This document shows positions 19,272 through 28,744 of a stretch of DNA of 64,000 bases, one piece after another. A model generated the notes under the pieces. The model was not told the DNA's origin. It made no database searches and saw only the letters and a program-made list of their open reading frames with translations. The DNA comes from Caballeronia mineralivorans PML1(12) (GTDB taxonomy: Bacteria > Pseudomonadota > Gammaproteobacteria > Burkholderiales > Burkholderiaceae), in contig NZ_AEJF01000245.1 of assembly GCF_001028175.1 (NCBI RefSeq), positions 1 through 64,000 of the forward strand. Reading direction: 5' to 3'. Position 1 is the stretch's first letter. Each line of letters opens with the position of its first letter. The position numbers and the translations under genes were made by a program.

Positions 19272-20831
19272 TTAGAACGCGTAGATGAACTGCGTCGCGA
19301 GGATGTCGTTCGACTTGCCATACGAGCCATCGCTACGCAGGAACACGTTCTGCGTCGTCCAGTCGTGACGATATTCGACCTTCACCGTAATCTGCTGAGT
19401 CGGATAAAACAGTAGATCCAGCGCCACGTCCTGGTGCGCCGCCCCCTTGCACTCGAAACCCAGACCGCCGTTGGCCTTCGAGTTCGCGAGGCAGCTTGCG
19501 CCGATCCCGAAACCATTCGCAGTATCCATGCCGTTCGAGTTCTGAACGATACCGCCGCCACCACCACCGTTCTTTGCATTGACGAGCAGGTCATAGCGTG
19601 CGGTCACACCCATGCGACCGAGCACCGGTACATTGAACTTGCGATGCCCCAGCAACGACAGGCCGTACCATTGCGCCTGGCCACCGTTATACGCGGCGTT
19701 CTGTTGCTGACCATAGTCGAGCTCGGCGTTGTACTGGACATCGGCGAGCGTATAGGTCGCATCTGTTTCGGCGAAGAAGTACGTGCCGTAGGCGTTGTGC
19801 GCGGCACCGCCGATTCCATATACCGGGTTGCCGTTGCTATCCACGCCTGAGGCCAGCGTCTGGCGCCCGATATTGAACGAAGCGCCAACATCGAGCGCGC
19901 TGCCGCGCATATAGTCGACCCGCGCAGTGACTGTCGGCATCCGGTTACTCGACGTGATCGGATCGCCCAACGCATTCGTACCGGTTTGCACGACCGAACC
20001 AGCCGTGCGGTACTGCTCGTTGCCAATCATGAACTTCCACGCCCAGTGGCCGTCCGCGCTCAGATAGTTGGCCCCCGCGCCAATGTAGCTGCCCGGATCC
20101 GAAAAATCGTACAGCAGGTTGTGCGTCAGCGTGAGCATCTGGGTCGATTGCTGCACTTCGTAACCGCCGAAGCTAGGCATCAAACCGGCCACCAGGCTGG
20201 TTGTCGCCGTTACCGGCACTGTGACTATGGCCGTGTTCAGGATGTCAAGGCCGCTACTACCGTGCTCATCCATAAAGAACGTACCGTAACCCCGGTTGGG
20301 CATGAGCGTAACTTCTGCCGATGGCGCCATCGGCCCAACGCCGAAGGTCTTCTTGATGTCGAGATAGACATCGCCGAACGTGCTGTTGAAGTAGTTGTAC
20401 GCGCCGTCGTGATTGGCGAACAGGAAGGACGATGTGCCCGCCCCCCGATTGTAGAGATAGGACGGATCGATATACCCCGTCACGGACAAGCCTGCAATCG
20501 GACCACTGATGGTTGCGTCGGTCAGCGTGTCGACCTTGAGCTGCTGACCGGCGATCTGCTGCTTCATTTCGCTAACCTCATCATTGGTCAACTGGGCGGG
20601 CGCCTTGCCGTAGTCAGGCGAAGACGCATCGACGGGAGGAGCCGCCTGCGCCGTGCCGCCTGCGGATGCTCCGGACGATTTCGCCGCCAGTGACGACTTC
20701 AAGATATTCACTTCCTTCTGCAATTGCTTCAGTTGAGACTGAAGCGCTTCGATATCAGCGGAGGTCGAATCGGCAAGCGCGATCCCTGGCAGTCCTAAAG
20801 TCACAAGCAGGCAAATTATTTTCTTTCTCAT
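19272..20831 (-). CDS. DUF3138-family outer-membrane beta-barrel protein
   Basis: A 519-residue exported protein. It has a Sec signal peptide ending in GIALA (about residues 1-20), then a predicted coiled coil (IEALQSQLKQLQKEVNILKS) and a low-complexity alanine/serine linker. A long beta-strand-rich region rich in Gly, Tyr and Asn follows and ends in aromatic FIYAF, as outer-membrane barrels do. It resembles DUF3138 proteins of Burkholderiaceae. It sits between the flavoprotein and the polyamine-binding protein, so it may carry the same substrate across the outer membrane. That role is inference. Confidence 0.8.
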   Translation of the reverse strand: MRKKIICLLVTLGLPGIALADSTSADIEALQSQLKQLQKEVNILKSSLAAKSSGASAGGTAQAAPPVDASSPDYGKAPAQLTNDEVSEMKQQIAGQQLKVDTLTDATISGPIAGLSVTGYIDPSYLYNRGAGTSSFLFANHDGAYNYFNSTFGDVYLDIKKTFGVGPMAPSAEVTLMPNRGYGTFFMDEHGSSGLDILNTAIVTVPVTATTSLVAGLMPSFGGYEVQQSTQMLTLTHNLLYDFSDPGSYIGAGANYLSADGHWAWKFMIGNEQYRTAGSVVQTGTNALGDPITSSNRMPTVTARVDYMRGSALDVGASFNIGRQTLASGVDSNGNPVYGIGGAAHNAYGTYFFAETDATYTLADVQYNAELDYGQQQNAAYNGGQAQWYGLSLLGHRKFNVPVLGRMGVTARYDLLVNAKNGGGGGGIVQNSNGMDTANGFGIGASCLANSKANGGLGFECKGAAHQDVALDLLFYPTQQITVKVEYRHDWTTQNVFLRSDGSYGKSNDILATQFIYAF

Positions 20832-21076
20832 GCGAATTCTCCAAACGCTCTACTTTGGGATATGTTCTTTTTATAGAACCTGCACTAACAGGAAACGCCG
20901 TACCTCGGCGCGCAGAAAATCGCGCCTCAGTGCCAGTAGACAGAGGAAAAACAACAGAACGTCACCACATCGAGAATTCAACGGACGCGAGTCCGAGCGT
21001 TGCCAGGCAAACTCGCGTTGTCACCGAGTCGTGATCATTTCCATGATGCGTGGCGACCACGCACCCGCATTCGGCG

Positions 21077-22198
21077 TCAATGTCCCGATTTGAGTTGCAG
21101 CCACAGGCGATTCTCGAGACGCGCGATGTCCGGGGATTTGGGTCTTGCCAGTGACATCTTGTCCAGTACGTTTGCCGGAGGATAAACGTCGGGATCCTGC
21201 GCAATCGCCTGCGTCACATACTGGCTTGCGGCCTTGTTTGCCGTCGGATAAAAAACTTCGTTAGTAATTGCGGCATTGACTTTCGGATCCTGAATGTAAT
21301 TGATCCATTTGAGCGCCGCCTCGGGATGCGGTGCGTCTTTCGGAATGCCCATCACGTCGAACCAGACAATTCCCCCTTCCTTCGGGTTCGTGAACCTGAT
21401 CTCGTACGAGCGTTTCGCGTCCTGGGTTCGCCGTCGTGCTACACCTATATCGCCCGACCAGCCGAGTGCGACACAGACGTCGTTGTTGGCGAGATCGTCG
21501 ATGTAACCCGATGAACTAAATTGCGTAATGTAAGGGCGAATTTTTTTCAGTACCTCGTACGCCGCCTGGTAGTCCCCCGGGTTCTTGCTATTGGTGTCCT
21601 TCCCCATGTACTGCAACGTCGCGGCAAATGCGTCGTCCGCCGAGTCGAGCAGCGACACACCGCAGCTCTTCAGTTTCGAAACGTTTGCAGGATCGAATAT
21701 GAGCGCCCAACTGTCTACGGGCGCGTTCTCGCCGAGCGCCTTTTTCACGGCCTGCACGTTGTAACCGAAGCCGTCGGTACCCCATGCCCAAGGCACGCCG
21801 TATTGATTGCCCGGGTCCGCATCATCGATCTTCCGCATCAGTACGGGATCGAGATTCGCGAGGTTCGGCAGTTTCGACTTGTCGAGTTTCTGATAGATGC
21901 CAGCTTGAATCTGTTTGGCCATGTAGTTCGACGTCGGCACAACGATGTCATAGCCTGAGCTGCCGGCAAGCAGCTTCGCCTGCAGCGTGTCGTCACTGTC
22001 GTAGTTGTCATATCTGACATGGATGCCGGTCTGCTTTTCGAAATTCGAAATCGTGTCCTTCGCGATATAGTTCGACCAGTTGTAGACATTCAACTCGGTG
22101 TCGGCAGCATGTACCTGCGTGCTGATAAAAGTCATCAAAACGCTCGCAACCGTAGTGGATGCGTATGCAAGGATATGGCAACGATGCCAGGCAATCAT
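21077..22198 (-). CDS. Polyamine-type periplasmic binding protein (PotF/PotD-like)
   Basis: A 373-residue solute-binding protein. A signal peptide (cleavage near VHA-AD) precedes the family opening LNVYNWSNYIAKD, followed by FEKQTGIHVRYDNYDSDD and the binding-region pattern VPTSNYMAKQIQAG. It is close in layout to putrescine-binding PotF. The ATG at 22198 has GGAG; the frame starts further upstream without one. No permease or ATPase gene is present nearby, so it must work with components encoded elsewhere or act as a sensor. It heads the minus-strand set and is divergent from the LuxR-type gene. Confidence 0.9.
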   Translation of the reverse strand: MIAWHRCHILAYASTTVASVLMTFISTQVHAADTELNVYNWSNYIAKDTISNFEKQTGIHVRYDNYDSDDTLQAKLLAGSSGYDIVVPTSNYMAKQIQAGIYQKLDKSKLPNLANLDPVLMRKIDDADPGNQYGVPWAWGTDGFGYNVQAVKKALGENAPVDSWALIFDPANVSKLKSCGVSLLDSADDAFAATLQYMGKDTNSKNPGDYQAAYEVLKKIRPYITQFSSSGYIDDLANNDVCVALGWSGDIGVARRRTQDAKRSYEIRFTNPKEGGIVWFDVMGIPKDAPHPEAALKWINYIQDPKVNAAITNEVFYPTANKAASQYVTQAIAQDPDVYPPANVLDKMSLARPKSPDIARLENRLWLQLKSGH

Positions 22199-22607
22199 GG
22201 TGAACTCCTCTGCGTACGTATGCGGATGGCGCGTCGCCATGGGTCGCCGCCTGCAAATGAAATGTAACGTTAATGTAATAAATGCGCGCGTGTAGTACTC
22301 GCCCAGCCGCTGTTCGAATTACCCCGTTTTTGGCACGCACGGCCGCCGAGGGCGACATGCCCCACAAGCGAGTGCCGGCGATACCTTGCTGCACGAGCGC
22401 GCATTTCGTGCGCTCAGTGGACGCCGCCGGGTGGCTGTTCAGTCAAGCTTCGCAGCTACTCTATCAAGCGCAATCTGCTCGGTCTGTCCCAGAAATCCGG
22501 GACAAGCCGACTGGTCGATAGGTCACCGAACCAGGAGCATCTGCTAATTTGCTTCGGCTTATTGGCGTGTTACTAGTGAGAGACTGATCCTTCGCGCGTT
22601 CATCGTC
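22199..22607. promoter_or_regulatory. Divergent regulatory region with a TGTCCC-N8-GGGACA dyad
   Basis: This 409-bp space separates the PotF-like gene from the LuxR-type gene. A perfect inverted repeat with 6-bp arms, TGTCCC-N8-GGGACA, lies at 22485-22504, about 100 bp before the LuxR start. The spacing suits a dimeric DNA-binding protein, possibly the adjacent regulator. No promoter boxes are assigned. Confidence 0.45.
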
Positions 22608-23438
22608 ATGACTCCCGCCTCACCCATCGTCGATATCCAGCTCGGTCAACTTTCGTCCACGGCATACGCACTCGGTGCGATCGTCGACGCTGTCGGCACT
22701 CCTCGATTCCTTCCGGTACTATTCGAAGCCGTCGCGAATTTTGTCGATTGCGATTCGCTGCACCTGGATTACGTACAAACGTGCTCGACGTCCCGCAGCA
22801 TCTGCTGGCTCGGAAGTTTCGGCAGGAATCCTGAATTAGTCGAGCGGACCATGCAGCTCTACTATCGGAGCTATGCCCAGAGCGACCCCACGTTCGATCG
22901 GATGCAATGCGAGCGGGAAGTGCAGTTAATGCAGTTGTCGGCACAACGGGTCGATACTCGGCTACGCAGTATCTTCTATGACGTGGCAGATATTCACGAC
23001 GAGTGCGTGGCCTTCAATTTGACGCATGGTACGCAGTATGCGATGTCCGTGTGCCGTGCGCGACGCCTGCCACCTTTTTCACTCAGGGAACTGAGCATCC
23101 TGAAGCATCTGGCCTTGATCGTGCTGCCGCTCGCAGCAGTGCATAAGAACCTCGTCGGCGAAAGAAATGCCGTCGAGCAGGGCTCGGGAGCGCCTGGCGA
23201 CGCGATTGCGCGATGGTTGAATGAGAAATTGACGCCGCGAGAAGCCCATGTCTGCTCGGCGTTCATTCAGGGCATGACAACACCGGCTATCGCGCAGTCA
23301 ATGGGCGTCAAGCCTTCGACCGTCGAGACGTTTGCAAAACGGGCGTTCGTGAAACTGCAAATCGACTCGAGACGTCAATTGCTAGCGCTTGTACTCAAGA
23401 ATGCGCTCGTTGGGTCAAACTGCTCGCATGTCTGTTAA
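22608..23438 (+). CDS. LuxR-family transcriptional regulator
   Basis: A 276-residue regulator with a C-terminal LuxR helix-turn-helix: KLTPREAHVCSAFIQGMTTPAIAQSMGVKPSTVETFAKRAF (recognised by LTPRE, the GMTxxxIA turn and STVxxxxKR). The N-terminal 190 residues are a ligand or sensing domain I cannot name; it lacks the autoinducer-binding motif of LuxR/LasR. It diverges from the amine-catabolism genes and is the natural candidate to control them. Confidence 0.88.
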   Translation: MTPASPIVDIQLGQLSSTAYALGAIVDAVGTPRFLPVLFEAVANFVDCDSLHLDYVQTCSTSRSICWLGSFGRNPELVERTMQLYYRSYAQSDPTFDRMQCEREVQLMQLSAQRVDTRLRSIFYDVADIHDECVAFNLTHGTQYAMSVCRARRLPPFSLRELSILKHLALIVLPLAAVHKNLVGERNAVEQGSGAPGDAIARWLNEKLTPREAHVCSAFIQGMTTPAIAQSMGVKPSTVETFAKRAFVKLQIDSRRQLLALVLKNALVGSNCSHVC

Positions 23439-23903
23439 ATAAACACAGCAGAATGCCGCCTAACCTTACGGTTCCTTCCCGATACTCAAGTATGAGCCTG
23501 TGCGGGTCGTTAAGTTGATTGTTGACCTCTCCCTGGGGCGCACATGTCATGTAGAACGGCGTCACGGGCTCGGTACTGCTGAGGGCGCCCTTTCAGTCCA
23601 CCGACATCGTCCGGCGTGATGATCACGACCCCGATTCCTCCTGGAATTTCGTGATGAGCGCTCGTCCGCCGTTTGGGCACTCATATAGTTCATCGCGAGA
23701 TAAGCCACGTGCGCGATGACTCGGGACGAATCCATGAGCATGGGTTTGCGGCCGAGACGGCCGCCATCAACGGAATCATGGAACCCCTACGACGAGATGC
23801 TTGATGATTGACAGTGAGTCAACCGGCAGCGTATTTATTCACCGGCAGCTAACCGCTACATTGAAGTCCCGCGTCTCACACGCGCTCTAGTCAGGACTTC
23901 AAC
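23439..23903. other. Gene-free stretch
   Basis: No convincing gene or motif found in six frames; short open frames lack ribosome binding sites. The last 60 bp before 23904 should hold the promoter of the reductase-like gene. Confidence 0.4.
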
Positions 23904-24527
23904 ATGAAAGTTACGGTAGTAGGCTACGGCAATGTCGGTGCAGCAATGGTCAAGCAATTATCAGCCGCCGGACATGCGGTGACGGTCACTGGGCGCCAGC
24001 CGAACGGCGCCGCGCAGATCGCAGAACTACATGGCGCCAAGCACGCGCCGATGAATTCAGCCGCAACCCACGCGGAGATCGTCGTACTGGCTGTTCCGTT
24101 CGACAACGCGGCGCAAGCGCTTGCCGCACTGGGCTCACTCGACGGCAAGATAGTGATCGATGTCAGCAATCCGCTGACCGCCGACTACATGGGCCTGACC
24201 ATTGGCCACACGACATCGGCAGGAGAAGAAATCGCGAAGCTGACCAAGGCACCGGTCGTGAAGGCGTTCAATACTCTGTTCGCCCAAGTGCTCGATGGCG
24301 GCGCGACATTCCCGTCACAGGCGGTGCCGGTCTTCGTCGCATCCGATGATCCCGCTGCCAAGGAAAGCGTCGTCACGCTCATCAAGTCAATGGGCTTTGA
24401 CACCATCGACACCGGTGGCCTCAAGAATGCGCGCTATCTTGAGGCGGTAGCCGGTCTGAACATCTATCTCGGCTACGGCGCCGGACTGGGGACGCAGATT
24501 GCGCCAGCCTGGCTTAAGCGCGCATAA
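23904..24527 (+). CDS. NADPH-dependent F420 reductase-like protein
   Basis: A 207-residue Rossmann-fold protein. The dinucleotide motif is VVGYGNVGAAMVKQL (GxGxxG at residues 7-12 region) with TGRQPNG as the NADPH-phosphate binding turn. IVVLAVPFDNA and VIDVSNPLT are also typical of the F420H2:NADP oxidoreductase family. Betaproteobacteria lack F420 in general, so the protein probably reduces another partner. Ends before a clear terminator. It is a single-gene unit. Confidence 0.82.
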   Translation: MKVTVVGYGNVGAAMVKQLSAAGHAVTVTGRQPNGAAQIAELHGAKHAPMNSAATHAEIVVLAVPFDNAAQALAALGSLDGKIVIDVSNPLTADYMGLTIGHTTSAGEEIAKLTKAPVVKAFNTLFAQVLDGGATFPSQAVPVFVASDDPAAKESVVTLIKSMGFDTIDTGGLKNARYLEAVAGLNIYLGYGAGLGTQIAPAWLKRA

Positions 24528-24543
24528 ACTGGTTGCATTGACG

Positions 24544-24583
24544 AACCCTGCTGCCTGTACAAGCGGACAGCAAGGGTTTTTTG
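24544..24583 (+). terminator. Intrinsic terminator
   Basis: A hairpin formed by AACCCTGCTG...TGT and ACAGCAAGGGTT is followed at once by a T-run ending in TTTTTTG. It lies 17 bp after the stop of the F420-reductase-like gene and before the 3' end of the convergent AraC gene. Confidence 0.8.
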
Positions 24584-24597
24584 TTTGTCAGTTCGAC

Positions 24598-25581
24598 TCA
24601 GCTCAGCAGGTCCATGATGGACTCGCCCTTTGCGATGACGCCACTGCCATTTCTACATTCGCGCGGTGTCATGTTAAATTTCGCGCGAAAGCTGCGGCTG
24701 AAATGCGCGGCATCATTGAATCCCCAACGAAAGCAGATCTCCGACACTGACAGAGCGCGATGCGCAGAGCTGGTCAGGTCCGAGCGGCAGCGCTCGAGCC
24801 TGCGATCACGCAGATATATGCTGAAGCTCATGCCAGCGTCTTCAAAGAGTTTCTGCAGATGGCGCGTCGATATGCGTTGTTGCTCGCAAATCTGGGTCAT
24901 CGTGAGGTCAGCGTCACCCAGTTGCTGGTCGATCGACTGGCAAATGCGCAGGAAGTGCGCCGCGCGCACGCGGTCGCCGAAACGCCGGTTGGCATGCGCG
25001 CCCGAAAGACTCGCTACGAGGAACTCGGACAGGGCGACTTCGACCGGGTGGATGTCGCTCGCATCGAAGTCTTCGAGTTCATCGCCGACTGCCCGCAACA
25101 TGCCCGCAAGCACTCTTGTGAGGCGGGACCCACCGGGAAGGATGCCGCAGTGGAGCATGTTCCTGTCGACCAGACTGGGATGCAGGAGTGTCAAAGGCAC
25201 GCGCACGTAGAGCAACCTGAAATCGGCTTGAAGCTCAAGCGTTGAGTCACGTCCACTCGGTCCATACAGCACGTCGCCGCGCCCGATCTCGATGCGTTCG
25301 CCTGCCTCCGTGAAAACCGATTGTCCATCGAGCAGCAACGCGAGCCAGAGTGCCGCCTGCTGATTGCGATAACACCCCGAGATGGTAAGCGGCGTGGCGC
25401 GCAGGCGCGAGAATTCAATTCCCATCGGCGACACAATGCCCACTACGTCGCCCTGGAAACTCTCGTCGATGTCGGCCGCAGTCACCGGCAGGCACACTGC
25501 GTTCATGGCTTCCTGCCAGACGGTCGGCCGTTTTTCGCGTGCACTCTCTTCGGTTGAGAAATGCCAGGTTTTCATTGCCAT
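24598..25581 (-). CDS. AraC-family transcriptional regulator
   Basis: A 327-residue regulator. The C-terminal DNA-binding domain has two helix-turn-helix units: LTMTQICEQQRISTRHLQKLFEDAG and the second centred on LSVSEICFRWGFNDAAHFSRSFRAKF, followed by PRECR. The N-terminal part fits the AraC-binding-like cupin group. The start at 25581 follows AGGAAA; the longer frame adds 23 residues of unlike composition. It lies 157 bp downstream of the LysR gene on the same strand, at the end of the catabolic gene set. Confidence 0.9.
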   Translation of the reverse strand: MAMKTWHFSTEESAREKRPTVWQEAMNAVCLPVTAADIDESFQGDVVGIVSPMGIEFSRLRATPLTISGCYRNQQAALWLALLLDGQSVFTEAGERIEIGRGDVLYGPSGRDSTLELQADFRLLYVRVPLTLLHPSLVDRNMLHCGILPGGSRLTRVLAGMLRAVGDELEDFDASDIHPVEVALSEFLVASLSGAHANRRFGDRVRAAHFLRICQSIDQQLGDADLTMTQICEQQRISTRHLQKLFEDAGMSFSIYLRDRRLERCRSDLTSSAHRALSVSEICFRWGFNDAAHFSRSFRAKFNMTPRECRNGSGVIAKGESIMDLLS

Positions 25582-25738
25582 AACCGGTTTCCTTCGCGCA
25601 ACTGGTATGTCCAGCTTCGAACACATGCAAATGGCGCGCCATGCGGGCAACGCGATTTTCGGAGCTATTTGGCCGAGCCAACGGGATTTGAGCGGTTAAC
25701 AGAAATCCTCCGTGTGCATGGTGCACCACGCTGGTCAC

Positions 25739-26656
25739 TCAGGCGCGAACAGGGCTCGCCCACGGTGCATCGGCCCACTGCTCGGCGAAAAAATCGATGG
25801 CCACCCGAGTCTTCGCCGGTAACTGATGGCGGCTCGGATACACGGCGTAGATACCGATGGGCGGCGGCGCGAAATCCTCCAGGACCGGCACCAGCAGCCC
25901 GCGCTCGATACTCTGGCACACGAGGAAGCCCGGTTGCAGGACAAGGCCAACTCCAGCTTGTGCTGCCGCCACACAGGTCTCGCCGTTGTTCGCCGCCATC
26001 ACCGGATGGGTGCGCGCAATATGCTCAATACCCGTGGAATGCTCCAAGAGGCGCCATTCGTTGCGTTCGCAGAAATTGCTGTAGGCAATCGACTGATGCG
26101 AAGAGAGGTCAGCGGGCACCTTCGGCGTGCCGTACCGCTCGAGATACTCGGGCGACGCGCACATGACTAGCGGCGTACTCGCAAGCCGCCGATGGACCAA
26201 CGACGATTCCACGGGCCGCGCAATGCGAATGGCCAGATCGAAGCCTTCCGCTACCACATCCACCAGGCTGTCCGATAGCGCGATGACCGGCCGCACATCC
26301 GGGGCGCGCTCGAGAAACTTGCCCCAGAGCGGCGCCAGATGCGCAATGCCGAAACTTACCGGCGCACTAATCCTCAGTTCCCCCGAGGCGTTCGCGCGCT
26401 CGTTTTGCGCGAGTTGATCCGCCATATTGAGTTGCTGCAGTATCTCGCGACAGGAGCGGTAATACGCTTCGCCCGCGGCAGTCAGCGAAATCTTCCGCGT
26501 GGTCCGGTGAAGCAGCCTCGCGCCAAGGCGCTTTTCCAGTTCGAGCACCGTGCGCGACATCAAGGCGCGCGACACGCCCTCGAGGTCCGCAGCGGCCGCG
26601 AACCCGCCCGACTCCACCACTCCGACGAACGATTCGATTTCGCGCAGGCGATTCAT
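25739..26656 (-). CDS. LysR-type transcriptional regulator
   Basis: A 305-residue LysR protein. The winged helix-turn-helix is at residues 1-60 (IESFVGVVESGGFAAAADLEGVSRALMSRTVLELEKRLG), followed by the linker helix and an effector domain starting at ASGELRISAP. The ATG overlaps the stop of the formamidase-like gene (ATGA), so it is translationally coupled to the catabolic operon and may autoregulate it. Its subgroup resembles regulators with the HxTxxxxLTxxG pattern (HRTTRKISLTAAG). Confidence 0.92.
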   Translation of the reverse strand: MNRLREIESFVGVVESGGFAAAADLEGVSRALMSRTVLELEKRLGARLLHRTTRKISLTAAGEAYYRSCREILQQLNMADQLAQNERANASGELRISAPVSFGIAHLAPLWGKFLERAPDVRPVIALSDSLVDVVAEGFDLAIRIARPVESSLVHRRLASTPLVMCASPEYLERYGTPKVPADLSSHQSIAYSNFCERNEWRLLEHSTGIEHIARTHPVMAANNGETCVAAAQAGVGLVLQPGFLVCQSIERGLLVPVLEDFAPPPIGIYAVYPSRHQLPAKTRVAIDFFAEQWADAPWASPVRA

Positions 26657-27732
26657 TTGTGCTCAAGAGCGGGAAAGATGCCGCGCGGAATCCGCACGTG
26701 CGCGCCCAACGTCGCGTCCACCACCTGCGTGATGCCCACATCCCCGGCCACACTCATCAGCGAATAGGCGTCATTACGCGACAGTCCGACATGTTCTTCG
26801 AGCAGCAGCATCGTATCGAGCGAAGCATTGCGAAGCGCCTGGTCGAGTTGCGGATCGAAGCCATGCACGATCCAGCTATCGGCTGTCTCCAGCAGCGGCG
26901 CCGGAAACGAAAAGTCCTTTCTCAGCACAATCTGCAGCGTGACGTTGAGCGACGACTCGATGGCCGTGCCGCTCACCTCGCCATCACCTTGCGATACATG
27001 CGGATCGCCGATGGAAAATAGCGCGCCGGGCACCTGCACCGGGTAATACATCGTTGCGCCCGCGCCAATGCGCCAGTTGTCGATATTGCCGCCATGCCGC
27101 CCCGGCGGAATCGTGCTCACCCGGCCATTGACCGCGGGCGCAACGCCGGCCGTGCCCAGATGAGGCCGGGCGGGAATACGCACGCCCGCGAGTGCGCTTT
27201 CGCGGTCGCAAACGGGGCAATCCGTGATGGTGCCCGGAGTCAGGTACTTGCCCTTGAAATCGTAGGCATAGAGTGCGGAGGCGTGGTTCGCGGCGTCATC
27301 GAGTTCGTAGATGGTAACGCGCTCCTTTTCTCCCATCTCCTTGTATAGATACCCCCAGTTAGCGGCAAGGTTCGACCCGTAGCGGCAACGCGGCCTCATG
27401 TTCAGGTAGCGCACCTCGAGCATATCGCCCGGTTGTGCGCCCGCGACATAAATGGGGCCGGTCATGATATGAACGCCTGGATTGCGGTCGTGCTCGGGAA
27501 TGGCTTTCCACAACGCGTGCAGCGTGTCGTCCATCATCAGGTGAGGCGCGTCGCCGGCGTGATGGGTGAGCGCTTCTGCATAGATCAGGTCGCCGCTCTT
27601 GATCGTCAGCGCGGGGGCGATCGACGCGTCGAAATAGCCCCAGTGGACATTGTCCGGCGTCGCGCGCAGCGTGTGAAACGCGGAAGGCTGGACATCCGGC
27701 CGTGATGTCGTTCCTGTGCGAATAAGTGCCAT
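26653..27732 (-). CDS. Acetamidase/formamidase family amidohydrolase
   Basis: A 359-residue enzyme of the FmdA/AmdA family, which hydrolyses formamide or acetamide to ammonia and the acid. Typical signs are VHWGYFDASIAPALTIKSGD, the HVSQGDGEVSGTAIE pattern (HxxxGDGE) and VGLSRNDAYSLMSVAGD near the C-terminus. Length fits the family. It lies 20 bp after the reductase gene and overlaps the LysR start. In this operon it could release ammonium from an amide formed in ring or chain breakdown; that is inference. Confidence 0.92.
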   Translation of the reverse strand: MALIRTGTTSRPDVQPSAFHTLRATPDNVHWGYFDASIAPALTIKSGDLIYAEALTHHAGDAPHLMMDDTLHALWKAIPEHDRNPGVHIMTGPIYVAGAQPGDMLEVRYLNMRPRCRYGSNLAANWGYLYKEMGEKERVTIYELDDAANHASALYAYDFKGKYLTPGTITDCPVCDRESALAGVRIPARPHLGTAGVAPAVNGRVSTIPPGRHGGNIDNWRIGAGATMYYPVQVPGALFSIGDPHVSQGDGEVSGTAIESSLNVTLQIVLRKDFSFPAPLLETADSWIVHGFDPQLDQALRNASLDTMLLLEEHVGLSRNDAYSLMSVAGDVGITQVVDATLGAHVRIPRGIFPALEHK

Positions 27733-27752
27733 GAGAAATTCGGTTCCTGGGT

Positions 27753-28724
27753 TTAAAGGTCAAGCACAAGAAGCGGTGTCTTCGAGCGCGAGCAGCACGG
27801 CGTGAAAACGTCGCCTGCGCTCTGCTCCGCGGCGCTGAGCAACCAGTCACGATGCTCGGGTATGCCGTCCAGCACCCGCGTGAGACAGGCGCCGCAAACG
27901 CCCTGCTCGCACGACACGGGAATCACGACGCCGGCGTCGGCGAGCGCTGCGCAAACAGTTTGGTCGGCGGCGACGGCAATGCGCAGTCCAGTTGAGGCGA
28001 GCTCGACCTCGAAGGCTGTGTTCAGCGTCGGCTGCAGTGCCTCACCGGCATCGCTCGAAGGTGCGGGTGCGGCGAAACGCTCGACATGCAGGAACTCGGA
28101 GGGCCAGCCCATTGCACGTGCGGCGTCGAGCACGGCATCGATCATTGCGAACGGTCCGCACACGTAAAGGTGCCTCCCTTCGAAGCCTCCGACGAGCGGT
28201 ACGAAGTCGTCGCATCGGCCGATGTGCCGCGTCAGGCTCGACGTCCACGGCGCGCTGGCCAACTCAGTCTTGAAGGACTGGCGTTCGGCGGTCGTAGCGA
28301 AGTCGTGCATCTCGAAGCGCTGCCCGGCGTTGTGCAGCGTCCACGCCATGGCAAGCATGGGCGTGATGCCGATACCGCCTGCGATCAATAGCGGAGCCTG
28401 TTTTGACGGCACCAGCGAGAAGTGATTGCGTGGTCCGCGCACGTCGAGCAAATCGTTCATCCCGACGGACTCGCACAGATATCGCGAGCCCCCCCGGCCG
28501 TCGGCTTCGCGCTGCACCGCGATCATGTACCGCATGGGATCGGCCGGATCGCTGCATAGCGAATAGTGACGAGCCTGACCGTTGCAATCGATCTCGAGAT
28601 GCGCGCCCGCTTCGAACGCCGGCAGCGGCATGCCATTGGCCGCTTCAAGCTCGAATGCCACGATGTTTTCCGCCACGTCGAACCGGCGCGCCACGCGCAG
28701 GCGCACACCGGTGTCGACATTCAT
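27753..28724 (-). CDS. VanB/PDR-type oxygenase reductase
   Basis: A 323-residue reductase with, in order, a flavin domain (RHYSLCSDPADP), an NAD-binding domain (LLIAGGIGITPMLAMA) and a C-terminal plant-type [2Fe-2S] domain (CEQGVCGACLTR...C). It passes electrons from NADH to a Rieske oxygenase; the Rieske gene 4.7 kb upstream in the operon is the obvious partner. The ATG at 28724 follows GGGAGG; an ATG at 28748 that overlaps the previous stop (ATGA) is the alternative. Confidence 0.92.
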   Translation of the reverse strand: MNVDTGVRLRVARRFDVAENIVAFELEAANGMPLPAFEAGAHLEIDCNGQARHYSLCSDPADPMRYMIAVQREADGRGGSRYLCESVGMNDLLDVRGPRNHFSLVPSKQAPLLIAGGIGITPMLAMAWTLHNAGQRFEMHDFATTAERQSFKTELASAPWTSSLTRHIGRCDDFVPLVGGFEGRHLYVCGPFAMIDAVLDAARAMGWPSEFLHVERFAAPAPSSDAGEALQPTLNTAFEVELASTGLRIAVAADQTVCAALADAGVVIPVSCEQGVCGACLTRVLDGIPEHRDWLLSAAEQSAGDVFTPCCSRSKTPLLVLDL

Positions 28725-28744
28725 GATGGCGGCCTCCCGCGCGC

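Noticed and set aside
23439-23903. Possible transposase remnant between the LuxR and reductase-like genes
   Set aside because: No frame gave a convincing transposase motif, and no inverted repeats were found.
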